A stretch of DNA of 64,000 nt from Flavobacteriales bacterium. Its GTDB lineage: Bacteria; Bacteroidota; Bacteroidia; Flavobacteriales_F; PHOS-HE28. The stretch is from the NCBI GenBank assembly GCA_013360395.1, contig JABWBQ010000004.1, positions 25,313 through 89,312 on the forward strand. Reading direction: 5' to 3'. Made by a program: the position numbers and the translations under genes. This document shows, one piece after another, positions 25,792-33,229 of the stretch (its first letter is position 1; each line of letters opens with the position of its first letter). The notes below the pieces were generated by a model. It did no database searches, was not told where the DNA came from, and saw only the letters and a list, made by a program, of their open reading frames with translations.

Positions 25792-25965
25792 TCAGCGCGA
25801 CGCGTCCTTGCCGCGCGCACCCATGGCCAGGAGATAGGCTTCCAGCCGCTGGCCGCGCTGTTCGTGGCGAACACGGTCCAATACGGCGCGGGTGCGCTGG
25901 TCGAGGATGCGGCGCACCGTGCGGTCCCCGGTGCGGTCGGTGTATCGTTTGCCGGTGGTGGGCAT
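25792..25965 (-). CDS. Small basic hypothetical protein
   Basis: 57 residues from ATG 25965, very basic (KRYTDRTGDRTVRRILDQRT, RVRHEQRGQRLEAYLL). It is supported by a CATCTTCG element 17 bases upstream on the minus strand and by tight placement beside the convergent large gene (2 bp between stops). A longer frame reaches 26055 but lacks a promoter signal. Possibly nucleic-acid-binding; no family recognised. Confidence 0.5.
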   Translation of the reverse strand: MPTTGKRYTDRTGDRTVRRILDQRTRAVLDRVRHEQRGQRLEAYLLAMGARGKDASR

Positions 25966-26070
25966 GGGTCGGGGCTTTGGGCCGAAGATGACCGCAGGCC
26001 TCCGGCAGGTCCAATACCGTGATCGGGGTAGGGGCGTCACGGATGACCCATCCATGACGATCGCGGTGGA

Positions 26071-27216
26071 TCAAAGCCCCTGGCCGTTCTTGCGGAGCAC
26101 CAGCATCCGCAGGCCCGACCCGTCGAAGGTGCGGCCCGTGGCCCGGAACCCGGTAGCATCGGCATGGATGTGCGTCAGCCGTTCCTCCTGGCCAAGGTCG
26201 TAGCGTCGTTCCCACACGGCGGCACCAAGCGCCGACCGCCGGAGCACCAGCGCGTCGGTGTTGTGGTCGAGGCCCGCGCCGCCCGCCACCAGGAGGTCCC
26301 CGTTCGGAGCCTCCGCGACCGCATGGCCCCAACGGCCTTCCAACGTATCGCCGATGGTCCGCGTCCACAACGTGTCGCCGTCGCTCTCCAGGGCCATCAG
26401 CCACACGCTTGCACGCCGCAAGCCCTGTTGGTCCACCGGCCCGTAGCTCGCCGTGGTCCCGGCCATCACATAGGTGCCGTTCGAGCGGCGGACAAGGGCG
26501 TTGCCCACCTCGTCGGCCACGCCGCCCCAGCTGGAGGACCACAGCACCGTGCCCATGGCGTCCACGGCGAAGAACAGCGCATCGCTTTCCCCGCTGAAGT
26601 TCATCTGCCGACCTGTGACCAGCGCTCCGTTGGCATCCCCGGCGACGGCCAGACCCTCCTCGTCGAGGGGACCGCCCACGACCGCGGTCCACTGCAGGGT
26701 GCCGCTGCTGCTCACACGGCCCACCAGCGCATCGTGCGAGCCGCTGCTGTTGTCCGTTCCGGCGATGTGAAGCCCCGCGCTCCCGGCTTCCGCAGCCGCA
26801 AGCACGTGCTGGTCGTTCGCCATGGCCGGGGTCAGGGTCCACAGCACACCGCCTTGCGCGTCGATGCGCATCACCAGAAGGTCATGGTCCAAGGCGCCGT
26901 CGGCGATGATGCTGCCCACCACGTAGCCGCCACCTCCGGCAGCCGGAACGAAGGCCTGTCCGAACACGCGCCCGTTCACCGGGAGGGCTGTCTCGGACAG
27001 CACCTGGCCCGTGGCGTTCAAGGCGACGAGCACCGTGCCGCGCGCACCGGCGGGCTGGAGCGCCGAGGCCGCGACGAGCGTGCCCGTGGCCTGCGGAACG
27101 CTGCCCAGGCCCAGGGAACCTGCGCCCCCCCAGCGCAGTTCGAACGATGATTGGGCCACGACCGGCGGTGCCCACGACACGACGATCACCGCGAGGACCT
27201 TCAGCAGGGTACGCAT
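26071..27216 (-). CDS. Secreted beta-propeller protein
   Basis: 381 residues. Signal peptide MRTLLKVLAVIVVSWAPPVVAQ. The rest is six or seven short repeats built as G(D/G)xDALVxRxxxxGxxxWxxxxGG (for example SHDALVGRVSSSGTLQWTAV, VWLMALESDGDTLWTRTIG, ALVLRRSALGAAVWERRY), the pattern of secreted propeller proteins of Bacteroidota. No T9SS tail is visible. Start at ATG 27216: TACTTTG ends six bases upstream. Confidence 0.78.
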   Translation of the reverse strand: MRTLLKVLAVIVVSWAPPVVAQSSFELRWGGAGSLGLGSVPQATGTLVAASALQPAGARGTVLVALNATGQVLSETALPVNGRVFGQAFVPAAGGGGYVVGSIIADGALDHDLLVMRIDAQGGVLWTLTPAMANDQHVLAAAEAGSAGLHIAGTDNSSGSHDALVGRVSSSGTLQWTAVVGGPLDEEGLAVAGDANGALVTGRQMNFSGESDALFFAVDAMGTVLWSSSWGGVADEVGNALVRRSNGTYVMAGTTASYGPVDQQGLRRASVWLMALESDGDTLWTRTIGDTLEGRWGHAVAEAPNGDLLVAGGAGLDHNTDALVLRRSALGAAVWERRYDLGQEERLTHIHADATGFRATGRTFDGSGLRMLVLRKNGQGL

Positions 27217-27222
27217 GCGGTG

Positions 27223-27229
27223 CAAAGTA
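27223..27229 (-). promoter_or_regulatory. Promoter -7 element of the propeller gene
   Basis: TACTTTG, six bases before the ATG at 27216; back to back with the divergent PAP2 promoter 16 bases away. Confidence 0.5.
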
Positions 27230-27245
27230 CAGCGGCGCACGCGGT

Positions 27246-27253
27246 TAGTTTTG
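27246..27253 (+). promoter_or_regulatory. Promoter -7 element of the PAP2 gene, leaderless arrangement
   Basis: TAGTTTTG, a perfect TAnnTTTG match, with only four bases before the ATG at 27258. A -7 element this close predicts transcription starting at or next to the start codon. Confidence 0.65.
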
Positions 27254-27257
27254 GCGC

Positions 27258-27914
27258 ATGGACCGTCGTCGCAACCTCGCGGCCTTTGTCGTCACGGCGC
27301 TCGTCCTGGCCCTGCCCGCCGCCACCGCGGTGTGGAGGACAGAGCAAGTGGCCTTGCACGCCTGGGTGAACCGGTGGCATGCGCCGTGGAGCGACGCCCT
27401 GTTGAGCAAAGCCACGCACCTGGCCGATGGCCTGGTGCCCACCGTGATCGCCGCAGGATCGCTTTTCGTGGGCACCTGGCGGACATTCCTCCTGCTGGGG
27501 CTGAGCACCGGGTTGAGCGCCATCGTGGTGCAAGTGCTCAAGCGGCAGGTCTTCGCGGATCACGACCGGCCGGTGATGTTCGCGCAGGACATGCCCGGCC
27601 TGCATCTGGTGGATGGCGTGACGATGAACCACCACTTCAGCTTTCCCTCGGGCCACGCCACGTGCGCCTTCGCCATGTGCCTTGCGTTCGCGGTGATGGG
27701 GCGGCGTGCTGCGCTCGCACCGGCATGGGCCGTGGTCGCCGCACTGCTGGCCTTCTCACGGGTGTACCTGTCGCAGCACTTCACCGAGGACGTGCTGGCC
27801 GGTGCCCTGACCGGAACGCTCACGGGCACCCTGGTGTGGGCCGCATTGTACCGTTCGTCGTGGTCGCGCTCGGCGTGGCTGGACCGCCGGCCCTGGCCGG
27901 TAGGGAGGCGCTGA
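27258..27914 (+). CDS. PAP2-family membrane phosphatase
   Basis: 218 residues with about five membrane helices. It carries the three PAP2 motifs: KRQVFADHDRP (95-105), FPSGHA (PSGH 130-133) and SRVYLSQHFTED (S167, R168, H174, D178). It dephosphorylates a lipid phosphate (phosphatidic acid or undecaprenyl-diphosphate type) at the outer face of the inner membrane; the substrate cannot be told apart here. It converges on the sugar dehydrogenase gene 12 bases away. Confidence 0.9.
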   Translation: MDRRRNLAAFVVTALVLALPAATAVWRTEQVALHAWVNRWHAPWSDALLSKATHLADGLVPTVIAAGSLFVGTWRTFLLLGLSTGLSAIVVQVLKRQVFADHDRPVMFAQDMPGLHLVDGVTMNHHFSFPSGHATCAFAMCLAFAVMGRRAALAPAWAVVAALLAFSRVYLSQHFTEDVLAGALTGTLTGTLVWAALYRSSWSRSAWLDRRPWPVGRR

Positions 27915-27926
27915 AGCACCGGGCTG

Positions 27927-29066
27927 TTACGGCGTGCCGGGTCCGGTGTACTGCACACGGTAGATCATGTCGGCCGCGTCGTCGCTGATCAGCACGCTGC
28001 CGTCCGGGGCTTCGAGCACATCCACCGGCCGTCCCCATGCGCTGTTGCCCTTCAACCAGCCATCGGCGAAGACCTCCGTCCGTGCGGTCCCATCGGGCTG
28101 CGGAAAGGCCACGACCACGCGGTATCCCACCGGTGTGGTACGGTTCCAGCTGCCGTGCTCGGCGATCAGGATGGCCCCGCGGTATCTCGCCGGGAAGGAG
28201 CGGTTCCGCAGGAAGCGCATGCCGAGGGGGGCCACGTGGGCGCCGAGCAGTGCGGCCGGCGCGGTGAAGGTGCTGCAAGGTCTTTGTGCACCGAACTCGG
28301 GATCGGGGACATCCCTGCCGTGGCAATAGGGGAAGCCGAAGTGCATGCCGCGTGCGCCGAGGCGGTCCAGTTCACAATCGGGCACGTCATCGCCCATGAG
28401 GTCGCGTCCGTTGTCGGTGAACCACAAGGTGCCGCTGCCCGGCTGCCAGTCGAAACCCACCGTGTTGCGCACCCCATGGGCCTCGATGCGGAGGTCCCGG
28501 CCGTCGGGCGTCATGCTGGTGATGGTGGCGGCGAGGCTGTCGTCGCCCAGGCAGTTGTTGCACGGTGCGCCCACGGGCACGTAAAGGCGGTCGTCCGGGC
28601 CGAAGGCGATGAACTTCCAGCCGTGGTGGTCCTCATCGGGGAACCGTTGCGGCAGGGTCACCGGTGCCGGCGGATCCTCCAGCCGGTCCTCGATGGCGTC
28701 GAAGCGAAGGATGCGGTCCACGGCCGAGACGTAGAGCGCGCCCCGGCGGAAGGCGACACCTGCGGGCATGCGCAGGTCCTGTGCGATGATGTGGTGCCTG
28801 TCGGCGCGGCCATCGCGATCGGTGTCCTGCAAGGCGTGCACGACGCCTTCGCCCCGTGTGCCCACGAACAGCGTCCCGCGCTCGCCCCAGCACATCGCCC
28901 TCGCGTTGGCGACGTTCGCTGCGAAGACCGAGATGGTGAATCCATCGGGCAGCTTGATGGCGCCGAGCTGTGGCGTGCCCGGGTGCAGTGCCGGCATGCA
29001 CACGCCGCCCAGGAGCAGCCAACCGGCACAGACCAGCGCGATCCCTTGACGGCTGCGCGTGCTCAT
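27927..29066 (-). CDS. PQQ-dependent aldose/sorbosone dehydrogenase-like protein
   Basis: 379 residues. Signal peptide/anchor (GIALVCAGWLLLGGVCMP). A six-bladed propeller of the soluble aldose dehydrogenase type: LPDGFTISVFAANVANARAM, FVGTRGEGVVHALQD, MPAGVAFRRGALYV, GVRNTVGFDWQPGSGTLWFTDNG and AEHGSWNRTTPVGYRV. Oxidation of a sugar or alcohol in the periplasm with PQQ is predicted from the family; cofactor residues were not checked individually. It overlaps the universal stress protein gene by four bases. Confidence 0.87.
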   Translation of the reverse strand: MSTRSRQGIALVCAGWLLLGGVCMPALHPGTPQLGAIKLPDGFTISVFAANVANARAMCWGERGTLFVGTRGEGVVHALQDTDRDGRADRHHIIAQDLRMPAGVAFRRGALYVSAVDRILRFDAIEDRLEDPPAPVTLPQRFPDEDHHGWKFIAFGPDDRLYVPVGAPCNNCLGDDSLAATITSMTPDGRDLRIEAHGVRNTVGFDWQPGSGTLWFTDNGRDLMGDDVPDCELDRLGARGMHFGFPYCHGRDVPDPEFGAQRPCSTFTAPAALLGAHVAPLGMRFLRNRSFPARYRGAILIAEHGSWNRTTPVGYRVVVAFPQPDGTARTEVFADGWLKGNSAWGRPVDVLEAPDGSVLISDDAADMIYRVQYTGPGTP

Positions 29067-29506
29067 GGTGCGGACTTCGCGGGCACGATGAGCAGGGGGA
29101 ACCGTGCCGCGGCCAGTACCTGCTGGCAGACGCTGCCCACGAAGAGCCGGTGGAGCGCACCACGGCCGTGGGTGCCCAGCACCACCAGGTCCGCCTGGAG
29201 CCGCACGGCCTCCTCCAGGATGGTGGCCACCGTGGGGCCCTGCACCAGGAGCGCGCGGGCGTCGATGCCCGTCAAGGCGAGGTCGGCGGCGTACTGCTGC
29301 AACTCGAGGTGCTCATCGCGCAGCTCCTGCGCACGATGGTCGCGGATGTGCTGCGGGCCGGGTTCGAAGCCGACGAGGTCGGGGTCAGGTGCGGCCACAT
29401 GGACCACCCACAAGGTGGCTTTGTGCGGAGCGGCCTGCGCCCCGGCCATCCGGAGCACCTCGTGGGTGATGGGGGAGAGGTCGACGGCGGCGAGGATGTT
29501 CTTCAT
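29063..29506 (-). CDS. Universal stress protein (UspA family)
   Basis: 147 residues, one Usp domain. It starts MKNILAAVDLSP and carries the ATP-binding G-2x-G-9x-G(S/T) signature as LGTHGRGALHRLFVGSV, then PLLIVP. It is first in a two-gene operon and its stop overlaps the start of the secreted sugar dehydrogenase (ATGA). Promoter TACCTTCG ends eight bases before the ATG. Confidence 0.92.
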   Translation of the reverse strand: MKNILAAVDLSPITHEVLRMAGAQAAPHKATLWVVHVAAPDPDLVGFEPGPQHIRDHRAQELRDEHLELQQYAADLALTGIDARALLVQGPTVATILEEAVRLQADLVVLGTHGRGALHRLFVGSVCQQVLAAARFPLLIVPAKSAP

Positions 29507-29514
29507 GGCCCTGT

Positions 29515-29522
29515 CGAAGGTA
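29515..29522 (-). promoter_or_regulatory. Promoter -7 element of the usp operon
   Basis: TACCTTCG, eight bases before the ATG at 29506. Confidence 0.5.
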
Positions 29523-29565
29523 GTTCAGGGCACGGTCAAAGCAGCGGGAGGCACATTCCTTATGA

Positions 29566-29593
29566 CGAAGGGCGGCCCGCAGACCGCCCTTCG
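29566..29593 (-). terminator. Terminator-like hairpin after the lysine-rich protein gene
   Basis: Perfect 10-bp stem CGAAGGGCGG / CCGCCCTTCG with an 8-base loop, 20 bases beyond the stop at 29614. No T-tract is seen. Confidence 0.55.
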
Positions 29594-29613
29594 CCGGGAT
29601 CGTTCGGATCGGT

Positions 29614-30156
29614 TCAGCGCTCGATCACGAGCTTGTCGAGGTGCGCGGGGCGCAGTTTGCCGGTGCTCTTGAAGAACCAGTCCTTCAGACCGTAATGGTA
29701 CCCGCGCTGGAGACCGGTGCGGTAGGTGCCCAGCATGCCCCGGCGTCCGCTGAGCTTCTGCAGGGCGCGCGTGAGCTTGGCCTCCACCTCGGCGGCCGTG
29801 GTCTTGGGTTCGTTCTTGGCAGCCCATTTCTTGGTGACGTCGAGCAATTGCTGTTTCGTCATCATGCGGTTGGCCCCCTTCACGGCGTTCATCACCGCAT
29901 CGTCCCATCCGCTGAGCCGGTATCCGCCCGGGGCCACGCGCTTTTTCCTGGGGCCCGACTTGCGCTTGGGTGCAGCGGCCCGCTTCTTCGTCGCAGCGGT
30001 CTTCTCCGTCGGGGCCGCCGCGCCGGTGCCCATGGCCCGGAGTTCCCGAATGGCCTTCTTGACGCCTTCCAGCTGGAAGACGAGACGACGTCGTTCGCCA
30101 CGATAATGCTGCAGGAGTTGCTGGATGTCCTTTTCCGTGAACTTCTTTTTGGCCAT
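29614..30156 (-). CDS. Lysine-rich, probably DNA-binding hypothetical protein
   Basis: 180 residues in three parts: an N-terminal helical/coiled segment (MAKKKFTEKDIQQLLQHY... LEGVKKAIREL, 1-41), an Ala/Lys/Pro-rich linker (~45-75, KRAAAPKRKSGPRKKR) like histone H1 tails, and a C-terminal ~100 residues with a winged-helix-like pattern (WDDAVMNAVKGANRMMTKQQLL ... EVEAKLTRALQKLSGRRGMLGTY). Binding to DNA is inferred from charge and pattern. It has a perfect TATGTTTG promoter element 43 bases upstream and its own hairpin downstream, so it is monocistronic. Confidence 0.78.
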   Translation of the reverse strand: MAKKKFTEKDIQQLLQHYRGERRRLVFQLEGVKKAIRELRAMGTGAAAPTEKTAATKKRAAAPKRKSGPRKKRVAPGGYRLSGWDDAVMNAVKGANRMMTKQQLLDVTKKWAAKNEPKTTAAEVEAKLTRALQKLSGRRGMLGTYRTGLQRGYHYGLKDWFFKSTGKLRPAHLDKLVIER

Positions 30157-30199
30157 TTCAGGTGTTTTTTCCGGTGATGATCACCGTATTTTTCCGTGG

Positions 30200-30207
30200 C
30201 AAACATA
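30200..30207 (-). promoter_or_regulatory. Promoter -7 element of the lysine-rich protein gene
   Basis: TATGTTTG, perfect TAnnTTTG, 43 bases before the ATG, in an AT-rich stretch (30160-30210). It gives one of the longer leaders in the window. Confidence 0.6.
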
Positions 30208-30253
30208 AGGTCGATCCACGCAGGATCACCTGTTCTCCATGCACATTCGTCGA

Positions 30254-31309
30254 TCAGCGGATGAGGATCGACGGCGGTCCCTGCCCGAAAACACCCACTT
30301 GTGCCGCGTTGGTACGGCTGCGTTCCAGGATCTGCCGGACCTCCTCAAGCGTGTCGGGTGACACGGCGATGAGCAGGCCGCCGTTGGTTTGCGGATCGGC
30401 GGCGAGGATCATCCGCTCCATGCTGTCCGCACCGGTCACGTGGGCCTGCACTGCGCGCCAGTTGCGCATGCCGCCATCGGTGTAGACGGTCTGCGCGACC
30501 AGTTCGGCCGCACCATCCATCCGCGGCACGCACGTCCAGTCGATCACGGCGGAGCAGCCCGAGCCCTCGCACATCTCCCACAGGTGGCCCAGCAGGCCGA
30601 AGCCGGTCACATCGGTCATGGCATGCACGCCCGCCACGGGTCCGAGCGCGGCTCCGGCACGGTTCAAGGTGCATAGCTGCGCGGACAGGGCCGCCGTGCG
30701 GGCCTCATCGAGCACGCCACGTTTCAAGGCGGTGGAGAGCACGCCCGTACCGACCGGTTTGGTGAGCAGGAGCACATCGCCCGGTTGAGCGCCATCGTTG
30801 CGTTTGATGTGGGCCTTGCGGGCGTTGCCGGTGACGGCCAGGCCGAAGAAGGGTTCCGGCGCATCGATGCTGTGCCCGCCGGCGAGCGCGATGCCCGCTT
30901 CCCGGCACATGTCCCGGCCACCTTCCACCACTTGCGCGGCGAGTTCCGGCGGCAGTTTGCCGGCCGGCCATCCCAGCACGGCGATGGCGAAGAGCGGCGA
31001 TCCGCCCATGGCGTACACGTCGCTCAGCGCATTGGCTGCGGCGATGCGTCCGAAGGTGCGTGCATCGTCCACGATGGGGGTGAAGAAGTCCACCGTGCTG
31101 ATGAGGACCGTGTCGCCATCCATGGCGTACACCGCTGCATCATCCTTGGTGGCGGGCCCCACCAGCAGGCGGGGATCCGTGGCATGCGCATGCGGGCCGC
31201 CCAGGATGCGGTCCAGCAGGTCGGGAGCCAGTTTGCAGCCGCAACCGGCGCCGTGGCTGAAGGTGGTGAGGCGGACCGGGGCGTCAGGGGTGCTGGACGG
31301 CGTGGGCAT
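30254..31309 (-). CDS. selD: Selenide, water dikinase (SelD)
   Basis: 351 residues, family length. It makes selenophosphate from selenide and ATP. The active-site segment is SHGAGCGCKL, with C23 matching the catalytic C17 of E. coli SelD and K26 matching K20; it is the Cys, not the Sec, form. Later motifs: DDAAVY, DFFTPIVDD, NALSDVYAMGG, GGHSIDAPEPFFGL, MTDVTGFGLLGHL and ADPQTNGGLL. The ATG at 31309 lies inside the end of mnmH (26-bp overlap), so translation is coupled. Confidence 0.96.
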   Translation of the reverse strand: MPTPSSTPDAPVRLTTFSHGAGCGCKLAPDLLDRILGGPHAHATDPRLLVGPATKDDAAVYAMDGDTVLISTVDFFTPIVDDARTFGRIAAANALSDVYAMGGSPLFAIAVLGWPAGKLPPELAAQVVEGGRDMCREAGIALAGGHSIDAPEPFFGLAVTGNARKAHIKRNDGAQPGDVLLLTKPVGTGVLSTALKRGVLDEARTAALSAQLCTLNRAGAALGPVAGVHAMTDVTGFGLLGHLWEMCEGSGCSAVIDWTCVPRMDGAAELVAQTVYTDGGMRNWRAVQAHVTGADSMERMILAADPQTNGGLLIAVSPDTLEEVRQILERSRTNAAQVGVFGQGPPSILIR

Positions 31310-32321
31310 GGTCGACGAGGCGTTGGGCCAGGCCGCGAAGATCGGACGCACGGCCCGGAACGGTGCGGGTGCGGGCCGGGTCGCGCATGGAAGCTCCGCG
31401 CAGGTAGGCCTTGTCGTAGTAGCGCAGGGTGGCGCGCGCCACCTCCGCCAGGTCGCCCCGGTCGAGCGCTTCCAGTGCCGCCTTGCAGTGCTGCGGCCCC
31501 AACCGTTTGCCGATGCGGCGCACGGCGTCCTTCAAGCCCTCTACGGCGACGGAGCCATAGTCCGCCACCAGCCGTTGCACCCGGTCCTCCAGCGGCATGT
31601 CCACGAAGAACAGCGTCGTTGAGCGCATGCGTGCGAAGAAGGGATCCGGGATCGGCACACGGCCGATGAGCAGGCTTTCGTCCTCCACCCACACGGGCCT
31701 TTGCAGGTCCAGGGTCCGCAGGGCCTGCCAAAGCAGGTTGCCGAAGTGCTCCGCGCTGGGCTGGGGAGGCTGGCCCAGTCCGCCGAAGGCCGAGCCTTTG
31801 TGGTTGGCCAGGTCCTCGAGGTCCACCGTTTGCTCGCCCAGCGCGCGCAGCAGCCCCAGCAGCTCGGTCTTGCCGCTGCCGGTGTATCCGCCCAGCACGC
31901 GCAGGTCCCACGGCAGTGCGAAGCTTTCGGCGGCGTGCCGGCGGAAGGCCTTGTAGCCCCCGCGCAGTGTGCTCACCTCGGCGAAGCCGGCCTTGTCCAG
32001 CAGCCACGCCACGCTGGCGCTGCGTTCGCCACCACGCCAGCAATGCACGGCGATGCGCCCGTGCGGCGCGATGGCGCGGGCACGTTCCACCATGTCGCCC
32101 AGGCGCGGCCCCACCAGCCGCAGGCCGAGCAGCACGGCGGCATCGCGTCCCTGCTGTTTGTAGCAGGTGCCCACTTCGGCGCGTTCCCGATCGGTGAAGA
32201 GCGGCACGTTGATGCTCCCCGGGATGTGGCCGTGCACATGTTCGGCAGGCGACCGCACGTCGAGCAGCGGGGGCGTGTCCGCAGTGCCCAGGAGCTCAGC
32301 GGGCGGCAGGGAGCGGATCAT
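31284..32321 (-). CDS. mnmH: tRNA 2-selenouridine synthase (MnmH/SelU)
   Basis: 345 residues. It converts 2-thiouridine at the tRNA wobble position to 2-selenouridine using selenophosphate. The rhodanese domain (1-~125) has catalytic C94 in VHCWRGGERSASVAWLL. The following domain has a P-loop, GGYTGSGKT (144-152), as in all MnmH. Start at ATG 32321, three bases after a TACCTTCG element that lies inside the upstream SGNH gene. The 26-bp overlaps with both neighbours point to a coupled three-gene unit. Confidence 0.95.
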   Translation of the reverse strand: MIRSLPPAELLGTADTPPLLDVRSPAEHVHGHIPGSINVPLFTDRERAEVGTCYKQQGRDAAVLLGLRLVGPRLGDMVERARAIAPHGRIAVHCWRGGERSASVAWLLDKAGFAEVSTLRGGYKAFRRHAAESFALPWDLRVLGGYTGSGKTELLGLLRALGEQTVDLEDLANHKGSAFGGLGQPPQPSAEHFGNLLWQALRTLDLQRPVWVEDESLLIGRVPIPDPFFARMRSTTLFFVDMPLEDRVQRLVADYGSVAVEGLKDAVRRIGKRLGPQHCKAALEALDRGDLAEVARATLRYYDKAYLRGASMRDPARTRTVPGRASDLRGLAQRLVDHAHAVQHP

Positions 32322-33186
32322 GGCCGAAGGTATGCGCGGGCACCAGGGTGGGCAGCACCCCGGCCAGCAGGAGCGCCAGCGTGGCCTGCCCGCGGTCGTT
32401 GAGGTGGATGCGGTCGGTGTACATGGTGCTGTCCATGCGATCGAGCGACCGCAGCACAGGCACGTGCCACGCGGACAGGGAATCGAGGATGCGCGTGCCG
32501 CGGTCGTCGTAGCGCCCCATGGCCAGCTCGCCAAGTTCGGGGTGGAGCAGCACCATCAACGGGATGCCGCGTGCGGCGGCGGTGTCGCGCAGCGCCCGCC
32601 AGCCCTCGGCGAACCGGCGCGGACTTGGGACGGCGGGCCGGTGGCGCCAGCGGTCGATCACGGTGGAAAGAGCCAGCAGCGGGCGTTCGGCCGGATAGGA
32701 GGGATGAACACCCACCACGGGTGCGAAGGTCATGCGGTCGTAGGCGTCATGGCTGCTGAGCACGACCACGAGGGCATCGGCGTCCAGCAGGCCGTGCGCC
32801 CTGATCCAGGCCATGGCGTTGTCCGTGCCCCAACTGCCGGCACTGAGGTTGACGAGCTCGATGCCGGTGGCACGGGCGGCCTTTTCGGTGGCCAGGCTGT
32901 CCTGCGTGGTCTGCTGTCCGCCGTTGATCACCGAGTCGCCGATGATCAGCACGCGACGGCCCCGCTTGGCGCCCACGGGAGGGGAGCGCAGGCCCAGCGC
33001 ATTGGTGCGGTACCGGATCCGTCCATAGTGCGCATCCTGGTCGGGCAGCATGAGGTACTCGTACCTGGCGTCGGCACGGAACAGGGGATGGTCACGCCGA
33101 CCCAGGACGCGCAACCACAGCTCGGCGCACAGGAGCGCGGCCAGGAGCACGGCAAGACCACGGACGATGCCACGACGGAGGCGCAC
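32296..33186 (-). CDS. Membrane-anchored SGNH/GDSL-like hydrolase
   Basis: 296 residues, GTG start at 33186. One N-terminal membrane helix (GLAVLLAALLCAELWLRVL) is followed by an SGNH fold: block I LIIGDSVINGG (nucleophile Ser in GDS), block II NLSAGSWGTDN (Gly), block III-like VVLSSHDAYD (Asp-His... rather than GxND), and block V TDRIHLNDRG (Asp-x-x-His). It likely acts on an acyl group of a surface glycan or lipid. It overlaps mnmH by 26 bases; an element GAACTTCG (33191-33198) ends four bases before the GTG. Confidence 0.8.
   Translation of the reverse strand: MRLRRGIVRGLAVLLAALLCAELWLRVLGRRDHPLFRADARYEYLMLPDQDAHYGRIRYRTNALGLRSPPVGAKRGRRVLIIGDSVINGGQQTTQDSLATEKAARATGIELVNLSAGSWGTDNAMAWIRAHGLLDADALVVVLSSHDAYDRMTFAPVVGVHPSYPAERPLLALSTVIDRWRHRPAVPSPRRFAEGWRALRDTAAARGIPLMVLLHPELGELAMGRYDDRGTRILDSLSAWHVPVLRSLDRMDSTMYTDRIHLNDRGQATLALLLAGVLPTLVPAHTFGHDPLPAAR
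32325..32332 (-). promoter_or_regulatory. Internal promoter element before mnmH
   Basis: TACCTTCG inside the 3' end of the SGNH gene, three bases from the mnmH ATG. It would give a leaderless mnmH-selD transcript. Confidence 0.4.
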
Positions 33187-33229
33187 CGGGCGAAGTTCGC
33201 AACGGCCGGGATGCGCGGACCCGGAACGG

